Positions 46,540 through 56,379 are shown, numbered from the stretch's first letter. The stretch: DNA of 64,000 nt from Dioscorea cayenensis subsp. rotundata (GCF_009730915.1 NC_052489.1:4181622-4245621); one strand, 5' to 3'. The notes: generated by a model not told the origin, from the letters alone. Translations and numbers: made by a program.

Positions 46540-48321
46540 CTACTTAACATACCCTTTTGCAACTATCCTTGCCTTGTGCTTCTGGATCTTACCATCAGCT
46601 CCAAATTTAGTTTTGTATACCCACTTGAGACCCACAGCTTTCTTCCCCGATGGTAGCTCTGTCAGTTCCCAGGTATTGTTGCTCCGGATTGCTGCCATCT
46701 CAGTGTCCATGGCCTCCTGCCATTCCCAATGTATCACGGCATCCTGATACACCTGTGGGTCACCAACGTGAAGTGCATAAGTACAAGAATTATATACCTC
46801 AATTAAAGTCCTCGTCTTTCTCGGTGGTGACTCTTCACTAGACTCTCCTGAAGAGCTTGAGCCATGAGCATCATTATTAGAGCTTGAAGAACCTCCTCTC
46901 CTGCTTGTTTCCTTGTCACAGACATTATCACTGTCCAAGTGTTCACAATTATTCTGATCCTCCACAAGGATCACTGGTCCATCTTCACTTCCTTCCCATT
47001 TCCATCTTGAATTCTCGTGAATAATTACGTCCCTACTTTCAAACACTTTGGAGGTTGCTGGATTATACAGCCTGTAAGCCTTTGAACCAGAACAGTATCC
47101 TACTAATATGCACTTCACAGACTTGTCATCCAATTTGCTGAGCTTCTGTGAGGGAATCAGAGCAAATGTTACACTTCCAAACACCCTGAGATGACGCACA
47201 TCGGGTTTCATTCCATGCCACACCTCGTATGGTGTTTTTCCCTCCAATGCATAGGTGGGAGACCTGTTGATTAGGTACACTGAGGTTGCAGCGGCTTCCG
47301 CCCAGAATTCAGTTGACAAGCCTCCATCTTTGAGCAAACATCGAACCATCTCAACAATGGTTCTGTTCTTGTGTTCCACCACCCCGTTCTGTTGTGGTGT
47401 GTACGGGGCCGAAAACTCTCTCCTAATCCCGAGCTCTTCGCAGTATTCCTTGAAGATTTGTGACGTGAACTCTCCTCCATGGTCACTTCTTAATGCCTTC
47501 AGCTTCCTTCCTGTCTCTCTCTCCACCATTGAGTGAAATTTTTTGAAGCAACTGAAGGCCTCCCCCTTGCTCTTCAAGAAGTAAATCCAACAATTCCTGC
47601 TGAAATCATCGACAAGAAGAAGAAAATAGTTTTTACCTCCCAGTGAAGGTGTGCTCATTGGTCCACAAACATCCATGTGCACCAGCTGCAGACAGCTTGA
47701 GCTCCTTCTAGTTCTTGTTATAACTGGAAATATACCCTTTGCTTGCTTGCAAGAAGCACACTCTTCACACTGAGACAACAGATGTAACTTCGGCAATCCA
47801 TTGACTACCTTCTCTCTTGCAAGCTTCTCTAGACTCCTGAAGTTCATATGCCCGAATCTCCTGTGCCATAATTCAGTTGTTGTGTCTTTGTTTACAGCTA
47901 GGTTCAGCCTCTCAATCCTTGAAAGATCAACTGGAAACATGTTGTTACTCAGCTTTGGAATAACAGCTACTGTTTCACCTGTATAATTATCCTTGATGAT
48001 GCATTTGTTCTCACAGAACAACACTGAATACCCTTTATTGAGCAGCTGCCCCACGCTGAGTAGATTATGAGCCAATCCTGAGACTAACTGAACTTCTTGA
48101 AGTTGCTTAGCTTCTCTGCTCTTCATGCCAACCGCGACCGTGCCTACACCGAGTACCTCCATCTCTTTATCATCCCCAAGGCGAATAGTGATCTTCTGAG
48201 ACTCATCTAGACTAGTAAACATGCTTCTCTGTCCTTTCATGTGACTCGAGCACCCAGAGTCCACCAGCCAGATTGAGCTCGATGTCGGGACATCATCAAC
48301 ACTGGCCTTGAGAACGTTCAT
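46540..48321 (-). CDS. pol: Copia protease-integrase ORF, copy 1
   Basis: 593 codons. Protease SIWLVDSGCSSHMKG near residue 20. Integrase zinc region LWHRRFGHMNFRSLEKL with CEECASCKQ near 150-195, core motifs HMDVCGPMSTPSLGG, LRSDHGGEF and PQQNGVVEHKNRTI (DDE). A GKTPYEVWHGMKPDVRHLRV block follows, then a Ser-rich linker and the RT entry WELTELPSGKKAVGLKWVYK up to KGYVK, stopped by TAG. It follows Gag after one in-frame TAG (48325-48327 region). Confidence 0.88.
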   Translation of the reverse strand: MNVLKASVDDVPTSSSIWLVDSGCSSHMKGQRSMFTSLDESQKITIRLGDDKEMEVLGVGTVAVGMKSREAKQLQEVQLVSGLAHNLLSVGQLLNKGYSVLFCENKCIIKDNYTGETVAVIPKLSNNMFPVDLSRIERLNLAVNKDTTTELWHRRFGHMNFRSLEKLAREKVVNGLPKLHLLSQCEECASCKQAKGIFPVITRTRRSSSCLQLVHMDVCGPMSTPSLGGKNYFLLLVDDFSRNCWIYFLKSKGEAFSCFKKFHSMVERETGRKLKALRSDHGGEFTSQIFKEYCEELGIRREFSAPYTPQQNGVVEHKNRTIVEMVRCLLKDGGLSTEFWAEAAATSVYLINRSPTYALEGKTPYEVWHGMKPDVRHLRVFGSVTFALIPSQKLSKLDDKSVKCILVGYCSGSKAYRLYNPATSKVFESRDVIIHENSRWKWEGSEDGPVILVEDQNNCEHLDSDNVCDKETSRRGGSSSSNNDAHGSSSSGESSEESPPRKTRTLIEVYNSCTYALHVGDPQVYQDAVIHWEWQEAMDTEMAAIRSNNTWELTELPSGKKAVGLKWVYKTKFGADGKIQKHKARIVAKGYVK

Positions 48322-48327
48322 GATATC

Positions 48328-49218
48328 CTACTCCTCAGCCACCAGTGAAGCTCCCTTCTCTACGAGCTTGCTCCTCTCTCGACACTCGGCCTTAAAATGC
48401 CCGTATTTTTTACAGTGAAAACACTGAACATGAGCTTTGGAGTCACTCCCTTGGCCTCTAGACCATCTTCCTCTACCCCTTCCTCGAGAGAACCCCCTCC
48501 CTCGTCCTCTGGTTGGACTCCAACCAGTAGAGGATGTAGAGCTTCCTTTCTCCTTAGTCTGAGACGATGAGCTATCACCCTTCACGAATAAAGCCTTCTC
48601 ATTAGCTTTCCCTGCGAGTCTATTGACCCTGAACTCATGGGCTTGGAGTGACCCACAGAGCTCATCAAGGGTAAGGGTTGACAGGTCTCTGGACTCCTTC
48701 ATCGCAACAGCCACATAGTCGAACTTCGGCGCCAAACTTCGCAGCACTTTGGATACCACCTCAGCCTCCGAAAGCTTGTGCCCAAGCCCTCTCACTTGAT
48801 TCACTATTGTGACGACCCTTCCCCAATAGCTTTGCACACTCTCACTGTCTTCCATTTGTAAGGTTTCGAAGCTTTGGCGAAGCACTTGCTTCCTCACAGA
48901 CACCATCTTCGAAGAACCCTGATGCTGCTTCTTGATAATCTCCCACGCTTGATGTGCAGTCTCGGCCTCAGCTATCCTGTCCAAAACTAGCCCATCAACT
49001 GCTTGTTGGATGAGGCACATGGCCTTTGCATCCCTCTTCCTACTCTCCTTCTCTTTAGCTTCATCTTCTCCTTTCGGCATGCCACTCTCCACCAGATCCC
49101 AGAGGTCTTGAGACTGAAAAACAGTCTTCATCCTCAAGCTCCATCTCCCGTATTCTTCACCTTTGAAGACGGGCACGCAATGCTGCGTCAAGCTCACAGG
49201 ACTGTCACTCGCCATCAC
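48328..49218 (-). CDS. gag: Copia Gag, copy 1
   Basis: 296 codons: MMASDSPVSLTQHCVPVFKG, UBN2-type capsid region with YGRWSLRMKTVFQSQDLWDL, DAKAMCLIQQAVDGLVLDRI and VSKVLRSLAPKFDYVAVAMK; an Arg/Gly-rich tract (GRGRGFSRGRGRGRW); CCHC knuckle CFHCKKYGHFKAEC; then VAEE and TAG. The start at 49218 lies just inside the primer site. The downstream ORF is in the same frame, so the TAG is the only barrier to a Gag-Pol fusion. It differs from copy 2 by one residue (Leu for Gln). Confidence 0.9.
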   Translation of the reverse strand: MMASDSPVSLTQHCVPVFKGEEYGRWSLRMKTVFQSQDLWDLVESGMPKGEDEAKEKESRKRDAKAMCLIQQAVDGLVLDRIAEAETAHQAWEIIKKQHQGSSKMVSVRKQVLRQSFETLQMEDSESVQSYWGRVVTIVNQVRGLGHKLSEAEVVSKVLRSLAPKFDYVAVAMKESRDLSTLTLDELCGSLQAHEFRVNRLAGKANEKALFVKGDSSSSQTKEKGSSTSSTGWSPTRGRGRGFSRGRGRGRWSRGQGSDSKAHVQCFHCKKYGHFKAECRERSKLVEKGASLVAEE

Positions 49219-49222
49219 ACCG

Positions 49223-49236
49223 TGGCTCTGATACCA
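49223..49236 (-). other. Primer binding site, copy 1 (tRNA-iMet type)
   Basis: The minus strand reads TGGTATCAGAGCCA three bases inside LTR 2. The same site for copy 2 is at 53722-53735 inside LTR 3. Confidence 0.85.
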
Positions 49237-49239
49237 GAC

Positions 49240-49719
49240 TGTTGGAATCTACACCTCCGGTGAGCTTTTGCTGCGCAAGAGAAGAACGATGATGAAAATA
49301 ACAGAGAAGAAGAGATAGTATATTAGACAATGAAAAACACAAGATATGACTTGCTTTCTTATGGGTTTCCAGCCAATTAGAGAGCCGGACTTCAACTTAC
49401 ATTATATAGTCAAAAGATAAAGCAAAAAGTAACACACTCCTAAGCATCCCATTGGTTAACACTAAAACATTAAACCCCTCCAGATTGGGTGATAACCTTA
49501 ACTAAGATACTATAATATAATGTTAACCAATCAAGCACCATTTTCCTGAATCTATGTTTCTCCTGAACTTCAGTGCAGTGCTCCATCTCTAACAACATGC
49601 TGTGAACCTCACGACCATCCCGCAACCAGGCTAAAGTATGGAACCCCTCCATTCCTCTATGAAGAACTAATGGTCGTGCCACACCATACTGCAATCACTC
49701 CGCTGACTCAGCACCAACA
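49240..49719 (-). repeat. LTR 2 of the Copia dimer (shared middle LTR)
   Basis: 480 bp. It carries four substitutions relative to LTR 1 (near 49464, 49594, 49629 and 49687) that LTR 3 does not share. It serves as 3' LTR of copy 2 and 5' LTR of copy 1. Confidence 0.94.
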
Positions 49720-51032
49720 CCCTCCCTTGATTGGAGCATCCTTACTCCCAGCTGAGCTCTCATCTTCCGATGCTTCTCCATAGGCAAAGGTTTGGTGAAT
49801 ATATCAGCCAGCTGATCTCCAGTGTTGCAGTGCTTGATTGTCAAGGTTCCTTCAGTTACCAGACTTCGGATGAAATGGAATCGAACGTCTATATGTTTAG
49901 TTCTCCCATGATAGGCTGGGTTTTTTACAATTGCAATGGCGGACAGATTGTCACACCAGAGAACTGATGATTCTTCACACTTCATCCCGCAATCCTTGAG
50001 GATCCTCCGCAGCCATACCAATTGACAGGCAGCTGAAGTTGCTGCTATGTATTCGGCTTCTGTCGTTGAGAGAGCTACAACATCCTGCTTCTTTGATGCC
50101 CAGCTAACTGAGCAAGTGCCTACCCGACATATCATCCCTGAGGTGCTCTTCCTATCACTCAAAGACCCACCCCAGTCGCTATCTGTGAAGCCCTCTAAGA
50201 CACTGCAACTTTCTTTTAAATAGAATAGGCCATATGTAGTAGTTCCAGCTAGATATTTCACAACCCTTTTCATTGCATTCAGATGTTCAGTACCTGGCTT
50301 GCTCATGAACCTCGAAAGAAAGTTGACTGCATAACAAATATCGGGTCTTGTATGCACAATGTACAAAAGTTTCCCAATAAAACTTCTATACATTGTAACA
50401 TCAACCAATTCCTCATAACCCTCAATTGGTAGCTTCTCATTTACTCCCATTGCTGTCTCAGCATGCTTACACTGCTTCATGTTCATCTCTGTTAAAAGGT
50501 CTTCTATATATTTCCTTTGTGTTATGAAAATACCTTCACTTGATTGATAAATCTCCAGTCCAAGAAAGAATTTAATCTCTCCTAGATCTGACATGTCAAA
50601 TGTACTCAGCATCTCCTTCTTGAATTGCTCAATTAAAACTTGAGAGCCACTTGTATACACCATATCATCTACATATAAACTGATTAAAATACAATTTCCT
50701 TTTCCATCATCCTTTCTGTATAAGGTGTGTTCAGTCTCATTTCTTTTATAACTATGCCGCTTGAAGTGGGCATCAATCTTCTCATACCAAGCTCTCGGCG
50801 CTTGTTTAAGCCCATACAAAGCTTTCTTCAGTCGATACACCATATGCTCCTTTCCATTTACCTCATAGCCTTCAGGCTGATCTACATACACTTCCTCTGA
50901 GATTTCACCATTGAGAAATGCTGAGCGAACATCAAAATGATACACTGAGTGGCCAGCTTGAACAGCAATTGCTAACATAAGCCTTACCGTCTCAAGCCGG
51001 GCTACAGGCGAAAAAACTTCTTCATAATCCAA
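49695..51032 (-). CDS. pol: Copia RT-RNase H ORF, copy 2
   Basis: 445 codons, same domains as copy 1: YVDDMVYTSGS, DWGGSLSDRKST and TEAEYIAATSAACQLVWL all present. It differs from copy 1 by six residues, all in the RNase H side (for example GTEHLN for GIEHLN, RILKDCG for RILRDCG, PLPMEK for PLPAEK); the RT part is identical. It is preceded by the same TAG, here after a CAG codon instead of AAG. Confidence 0.88.
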   Translation of the reverse strand: MDYEEVFSPVARLETVRLMLAIAVQAGHSVYHFDVRSAFLNGEISEEVYVDQPEGYEVNGKEHMVYRLKKALYGLKQAPRAWYEKIDAHFKRHSYKRNETEHTLYRKDDGKGNCILISLYVDDMVYTSGSQVLIEQFKKEMLSTFDMSDLGEIKFFLGLEIYQSSEGIFITQRKYIEDLLTEMNMKQCKHAETAMGVNEKLPIEGYEELVDVTMYRSFIGKLLYIVHTRPDICYAVNFLSRFMSKPGTEHLNAMKRVVKYLAGTTTYGLFYLKESCSVLEGFTDSDWGGSLSDRKSTSGMICRVGTCSVSWASKKQDVVALSTTEAEYIAATSAACQLVWLRRILKDCGMKCEESSVLWCDNLSAIAIVKNPAYHGRTKHIDVRFHFIRSLVTEGTLTIKHCNTGDQLADIFTKPLPMEKHRKMRAQLGVRMLQSREGVGAESAE

Positions 51033-51038
51033 TCCAAA

Positions 51039-52820
51039 CTACTGAACATACCCTTTTGCAACTATCCTTGCCTTATGCTTCTGGATCTTACCATCAGCTC
51101 CAAATATAGTTTTGTATACCCACTTAAGACCCACAGCTTTCTTCGCCGATGGTAGCTCTGTCAGTTCCCAGGTATTGTTGCTCCGGATTGCTGCCATCTC
51201 AGTGTCCATGGCCTCCTGCCATTCCCGATGTATCATGGCATCCTGATACACCTGTGGGTCACCAACGTGAAGTACATAAGTACAAGAATTATATACCTCG
51301 ATTAAAGTCCCCGTCTTTCTCGGTGGTGACTCTTCACTAGACTCTCCTGAAGAGCTTGAGCCATGAGCATCATTATTAGAGCTTGAAGAACCTCCTTTCC
51401 TGCTTGTTTCCTTGTCACAGACATTATCACTGTCCAAGTGTTCACAATTATTCTGATCCTCCACAAGGATCACTGGTCCATCTTCACTTCCTTCCCATTT
51501 CCATCTTGAATTCTCGTGAATAATTACGTCCCTACTTTCAAACACTTTGGAGGTTGCTGGATTATACAGCCTGTAAGCCTTTGAACCAGAACAGTATCCT
51601 ACTAATATGCACTTCACAGACTTGTCATCCAATTTGCTGAGCTTCTGTGAGGGAATCAGAGCAAATGTTACACTTCCAAACACCCTGAGATGACGCACAT
51701 CGGGTTTCATTCCATGCCACACCTCGTATGGTGTTTTTCCCTCCAATGCATAGGTGGGAGACCTGTTGATTAGGTACACTGAGGTTGCAGCGGCTTCCGC
51801 CCAGAATTCAGTTGACAAGCCTCCATCTTTGAGCAAACATCGAACCATCTCAACAATGGTTCTGTTCTTGTGTTCCACCACCCCGTTCTGTTGTGGTGTG
51901 TACGGGGCCGAAAACTCTCTCCTAATCCCGAGCTCTTCGCAGTATTCCTTGAAGATTTGTGACGTGAACTCTCCTCCATGGTCACTTCTTAATGCCTTCA
52001 GCTTCCTTCCTGTCTCTCTCTCCACCATTGAGTGAAATTTTTTGAAGCAACTGAAGGCCTCCCCCTTGCTCTTCAAGAAGTAAATCCAACAATTCCTGCT
52101 GAAATCATCGACAAGAAGAAGAAAATAGTTTTTACCTCCCAGTGAAGGTGTGCTCATTGGTCCACAAACATCCATGTGCACCAGCTGCAGACAGCTTGAG
52201 CTCCTTCTAGTTCTTGTTATAACTGGAAATATACCCTTTGCTTGCTTGCAAGAAGCACACTCTTCACACTGAGACAACAGATGTAACTTCGGCAATCCAT
52301 TGACTACCTTCTCTCTTGCAAGCTTCTCTAGACTCCTGAAGTTCATATGCCCGAATCTCCTGTGCCATAATTCAGTTGTTGTGTCTTTGTTTACAGCTAG
52401 GTTCAGCCTCTCAATCCTTGAAAGATCAACTGGAAACATGTTGTTACTCAGCTTTGGAATAACAGCTACTGTTTCACCTGTATAATTATCCTTGATGATG
52501 CATTTGTTCTCACAGAACAACACTGAATACCCTTTATTGAGCAGCTGCCCCACGCTGAGTAGATTATGAGCCAATCCTGAGACTAACTGAACTTCTTGAA
52601 GTTGCTTAGCTTCTCTGCTCTTCATGCCAACCGCGACCGTGCCTACACCGAGTACCTCCATCTCTTTATCATCCCCAAGGCGAATAGTGATCTTCTGAGA
52701 CTCATCTAGACTAGTAAACATGCTTCTCTGTCCTTTCATGTGACTCGAGCACCCAGAGTCCACCAGCCAGATTGAGCTCGATGTCGGGACATCATCAACA
52801 CTGGCCTTGAGAACGTTCAT
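51039..52820 (-). CDS. pol: Copia protease-integrase ORF, copy 2
   Basis: 593 codons. Identical to copy 1 over roughly the first 470 codons (protease and integrase motifs as in copy 1). It then differs at eight positions in the last 125 codons, in the linker and RT entry (SRKGG for SRRGG, SAKKAV for SGKKAV, KTIFGAD for KTKFGAD, KGYVQ for KGYVK). The change from identity to divergence is abrupt at about 51395. Confidence 0.88.
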   Translation of the reverse strand: MNVLKASVDDVPTSSSIWLVDSGCSSHMKGQRSMFTSLDESQKITIRLGDDKEMEVLGVGTVAVGMKSREAKQLQEVQLVSGLAHNLLSVGQLLNKGYSVLFCENKCIIKDNYTGETVAVIPKLSNNMFPVDLSRIERLNLAVNKDTTTELWHRRFGHMNFRSLEKLAREKVVNGLPKLHLLSQCEECASCKQAKGIFPVITRTRRSSSCLQLVHMDVCGPMSTPSLGGKNYFLLLVDDFSRNCWIYFLKSKGEAFSCFKKFHSMVERETGRKLKALRSDHGGEFTSQIFKEYCEELGIRREFSAPYTPQQNGVVEHKNRTIVEMVRCLLKDGGLSTEFWAEAAATSVYLINRSPTYALEGKTPYEVWHGMKPDVRHLRVFGSVTFALIPSQKLSKLDDKSVKCILVGYCSGSKAYRLYNPATSKVFESRDVIIHENSRWKWEGSEDGPVILVEDQNNCEHLDSDNVCDKETSRKGGSSSSNNDAHGSSSSGESSEESPPRKTGTLIEVYNSCTYVLHVGDPQVYQDAMIHREWQEAMDTEMAAIRSNNTWELTELPSAKKAVGLKWVYKTIFGADGKIQKHKARIVAKGYVQ

Positions 52821-52826
52821 GATATC

Positions 52827-53717
52827 CTACTCCTCAGCCACCAGTGAAGCTCCCTTCTCTACGAGCTTGCTCCTCTCTCGACACTCGGCCTTAAAATGCC
52901 CGTATTTTTTACAGTGAAAACACTGAACATGAGCTTTGGAGTCACTCCCTTGGCCTCTAGACCATCTTCCTCTACCCCTTCCTCGAGAGAACCCCCTCCC
53001 TCGTCCTCTGGTTGGACTCCAACCAGTAGAGGATGTAGAGCTTCCTTTCTCCTTAGTCTGAGACGATGAGCTATCACCCTTCACGAATAAAGCCTTCTCA
53101 TTAGCTTTCCCTGCGAGTCTATTGACCCTGAACTCATGGGCTTGGAGTGACCCACAGAGCTCATCAAGGGTAAGGGTTGACTGGTCTCTGGACTCCTTCA
53201 TCGCAACAGCCACATAGTCGAACTTCGGCGCCAAACTTCGCAGCACTTTGGATACCACCTCAGCCTCCGAAAGCTTGTGCCCAAGCCCTCTCACTTGATT
53301 CACTATTGTGACGACCCTTCCCCAATAGCTTTGCACACTCTCACTGTCTTCCATTTGTAAGGTTTCGAAGCTTTGGCGAAGCACTTGCTTCCTCACAGAC
53401 ACCATCTTCGAAGAACCCTGATGCTGCTTCTTGATAATCTCCCACGCTTGATGTGCAGTCTCGGCCTCAGCTATCCTGTCCAAAACTAGCCCATCAACTG
53501 CTTGTTGGATGAGGCACATGGCCTTTGCATCCCTCTTCCTACTCTCCTTCTCTTTAGCTTCATCTTCTCCTTTCGGCATGCCACTCTCCACCAGATCCCA
53601 GAGGTCTTGAGACTGAAAAACAGTCTTCATCCTCAAGCTCCATCTCCCGTATTCTTCACCTTTGAAGACGGGCACGCAATGCTGCGTCAAGCTCACAGGA
53701 CTGTCACTCGCCATCAC
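52827..53717 (-). CDS. gag: Copia Gag, copy 2
   Basis: 296 codons, one residue different from copy 1 (RDQSTL for RDLSTL). It has the UBN2-type region, Arg/Gly tract and CCHC knuckle CFHCKKYGHFKAEC, and ends VAEE-TAG, followed in frame by the protease-integrase ORF. Confidence 0.9.
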   Translation of the reverse strand: MMASDSPVSLTQHCVPVFKGEEYGRWSLRMKTVFQSQDLWDLVESGMPKGEDEAKEKESRKRDAKAMCLIQQAVDGLVLDRIAEAETAHQAWEIIKKQHQGSSKMVSVRKQVLRQSFETLQMEDSESVQSYWGRVVTIVNQVRGLGHKLSEAEVVSKVLRSLAPKFDYVAVAMKESRDQSTLTLDELCGSLQAHEFRVNRLAGKANEKALFVKGDSSSSQTKEKGSSTSSTGWSPTRGRGRGFSRGRGRGRWSRGQGSDSKAHVQCFHCKKYGHFKAECRERSKLVEKGASLVAEE

Positions 53718-53738
53718 ACCGTGGCTCTGATACCAGAC

Positions 53739-54218
53739 TGTTGGAATCTACACCTCCGGTGAGCTTTTGCTGCGCAAGAGAAGAACGATGATGAAAATAA
53801 CAGAGAAGAAGAGATAGTATATTAGACAATGAAAAACACAAGATATGACTTGCTTTCTTATGGGTTTCCAGCCAATTAGAGAGTCGGACTTCAACTTACA
53901 TTATATAGTCAAAAGATAAAGCAAAAAGTAACACACTCCTAAGCATCCCATTGGTTAACACTAACACATTAAACCCCTCCAGATTGGGTGATAACCTTAA
54001 CTAAGATACTATAATATAATGTTAACCAATCAAGCACCATTTTCCTGAATCTATGTTTCTCCTGAACTTCAGTGCAGTGCTCCATCTCTAACACCATGCT
54101 GTGAACCTCACGACCATCCCGCAACCAAGCTAAAGTATGGAACCCCTCCATTCCTCTATGAAGAACTAATGGTCGTGCCACACCATGCTGCAATCACTCC
54201 GCTGACTCAGCACCAACA
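53739..54218 (-). repeat. LTR 3 of the Copia dimer (outer, 5' LTR)
   Basis: 480 bp, one visible difference from LTR 1 (gagtcgg for gagccgg near 53884). Followed directly by TSD ACAAA and the resumed P450 frame. Confidence 0.94.
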
Positions 54219-55898
54219 ACAAATACGGCCCACTCATGCACCTTCAGCTAGGCCAAATTCCTGCCATCATTGCATCATCTCCCGAGGTTGCTTCTGAAAT
54301 CATGAAAACTCATGATCTTGAGTTTTGCAGCAGACCTACCAGTGCTGTCTTGATGAAATTCTCTTACAATGGATTAGACATCTCCTTTTCAAAGTATGGT
54401 GAGCATTGGAGGCAATGAGGAGGCTTGCAACTTTGGAGATATTCAGCATGAAGAGAGTGGAATCCTTTAGGAGTGTGAGAGAAGAAGAAGTCCACGTCTT
54501 GATCCAAAGTATAAGATGTTCTTGCTCTCAAGGGCCAGTGAATCTAAGTGCGATGTTTCTTTGTATGATGAACAACATAATATTCAGAGAAGTGTTCAGA
54601 AAAAGGTTCTCTGAGGACGGACAGTGCAATAGAAGCAAACTCCATGATCTTGTTATGGAGACGGTTGAGTTGATGGGAGGGTTCTCTATTGGAGATTTCT
54701 TTCCTTCTTTGGGTTGGCTCAGTGTGATCATTGGTTTCAAAGGAAAGCTTGACAGGAACTTTAAGAGAATGGATGAATTTTTTGAGAGAGAAATTGAAGA
54801 GCATTGTTTGAGCTTGATGACTGATCAAGGACATGATGATCAAGAAGACGACTTCCTTGATGTGCTTCTTAAGTCACAGAATGATTCTACTAATCTTGGC
54901 TTCTCTCTGACCAGGGATCATATCAAAGCAATTCTCATGGTTAGTTGTACACTACATCATCATTAATTTTTAGATTTTTCCAATTAATAATAATAATAAT
55001 AATAAAGAGAATTGCAAAAGAGATTGATAGGTATCCGGCAATAGAATTCTCAATCATTCCATCGAGCTTGATTAATTTCTCTCTCGTTAGGGATGATATG
55101 AAAGAAATTCCCTTAGTCACACTTCTTCACAAAGTTTAGAGTTGTTTTAATTTTTGTATGATATGAAAACCCTCATTTTGCACTTTTACATTGCCTTTTT
55201 TCTCTTAATTAAGTTAAGTAGCTTTAGCATAGTTAAAAATGAGGAAAATATCATAGCTAATATATTTATTCAATATGCAGGACATATTCCTTGCTGGAAC
55301 AGATACATCTGCTGCAACTCTAGAATGGGCAATGACAGAACTTATGAGATATCCGCTAATAATGAAAAAAGTACAAGATGAGGTTCGAGGTGTCATAAGA
55401 AATAAAGGAAAAGTAGAAGAATGCGATCTTCAACATCTCCGATATCTCAAATTAGTCATAAATGAGACTTTACGTTTGCATTGTATTGTTCCTCTTCTAC
55501 TCCCACGAGAAAGCACAAAAGAGTGCAATGTGCTTGGGTATGATATCTCCAAAAACACAAGGGTTATAGTAAATGCATGGGCAATTGCAAGGGATCCAAA
55601 ATTTTGGGAAAACCCTGAAGTTTTCATGCCAGAGAGATTTGAAGGAAGTGCTATTAACTATAAAGGCCAACACTTTGAATTCATCCCTTTCGGTGCTGGT
55701 CGAAGGATTTGTCCAGGAATGCAATTGGGAGTGATTGTGGTAGAGATTGCATTGGCTAATATCTTGTATCATTTCAACTGGGAGCTTCCTTTTGAAATGT
55801 GTTATAAAGAAATTGACATGGCGGAAACATTTGGACTTGTTCTTCATAAAAATTTGTCACTACTCCTTCAAGCAAGACCGACAAATATTCTAGTTTAA

Positions 55899-56144
55899 GC
55901 TTTATAAGTATGTATCAAGTGTGTAATGCCGAGTCCTTTTTGTTGTACACAATACATAAAAATAAACTTTTACTTTATATATTATGAAATAAGTTAAATA
56001 TTTTCAATAAAAATTAAAGTCACTATTTTTTTTGTGTTGTACACCCTTAATAAAATAGCTAATTTTTTTTATCACCCTCAAACATAATGCCTTTAAGGCT
56101 AATCTCATTAATATCCTCACTAAAAAATTGATTTCTTAATTAAA
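55899..56144 (+). other. P450 3' flank
   Basis: AT-rich 3' untranslated/intergenic sequence with AATAAA-like signals (for example near 55968). No further gene before the LTR fragment. Confidence 0.45.
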
Positions 56145-56379
56145 AACCTTAGAGGGATGCTATTCCTAGGTATCGTTTCTTCTCTTGGTTTCTCTATTCC
56201 TTATTTTGTATTCCTTGCTTTTGTTTTCTAGTTCTTTTATTCACACACATCACTACTTTTGGTTAGGCTAACTTTTGGATTTAGGGTGAATATTAGTAAT
56301 CTCATTATTCCATGTGGACTGGCATCCTGCTCTTTAGCACTTTATTACATGATCGGCATATACACTTGCGTCCCTATCA
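56145..56379 (+). repeat. 3' end of a family A Gypsy LTR
   Basis: Matches the last 235 bases of the LTR at 61945-63439: 'ccttagagggatgctat', 'attcacacacatcact', then 'tccctatca' at 56371-56379. It is cut at the left, and a minus-strand LINE follows directly. Confidence 0.65.

Larger units (their letters stand above)
44741..54218 (-). mobile_element. Tandem Ty1/Copia dimer: three LTRs, two internal regions
   Basis: On the minus strand the order is LTR (54218-53739), internal copy 2, LTR (49719-49240), internal copy 1, LTR (45220-44741). All three LTRs are 480 bp, and the period is exactly 4,499 bp with no indel I can see. A single TSD ACAAA flanks the whole array (44736-44740 and 54219-54223), so it behaves as one insertion at the P450 exon. 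Each internal region carries Gag, protease-integrase and RT-RNase H in one frame separated by two TAG codons. Confidence 0.95.
44534..55898 (+). pseudogene. CYP71-type cytochrome P450, disrupted by a Copia dimer
   Basis: A membrane-anchored heme monooxygenase of the plant CYP71 clan (CYP71D-like in style; substrate unknown). Exon 1 starts 44534: N-terminal anchor IVLLSIVTLLLVMVF, then KLPPGPWRIPVIGNLHQLG, and breaks at LADK (44740). After the 9,478-bp insertion it resumes YGPLMHLQLGQIPAIIASSP at 54224, C-helix WRQ/MRRLA with a one-base deletion at about 54415, and runs to 54939. An intron (GT at 54940, AG at 55279-55280) leads to exon 2: I-helix AGTDTSAAT, ExxR in NETLR, FMPERFEG, heme loop FGAGRRICPG, stop TAA at 55898. 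Without the insertion and deletion it would be about 513 codons, normal for the family. All key motifs are intact, so inactivation looks recent. Confidence 0.9.

Noticed and set aside
47255..47536. 93-codon plus-strand ORF (also at 51754-52035), repeated exactly
   Set aside because: Antisense shadow of the Copia integrase ORF; repeated only because the element is a dimer.
49003..49263. 86-codon plus-strand ORF running into LTR 2 (also at 53502-53762)
   Set aside because: Antisense of Gag plus LTR; no independent support.
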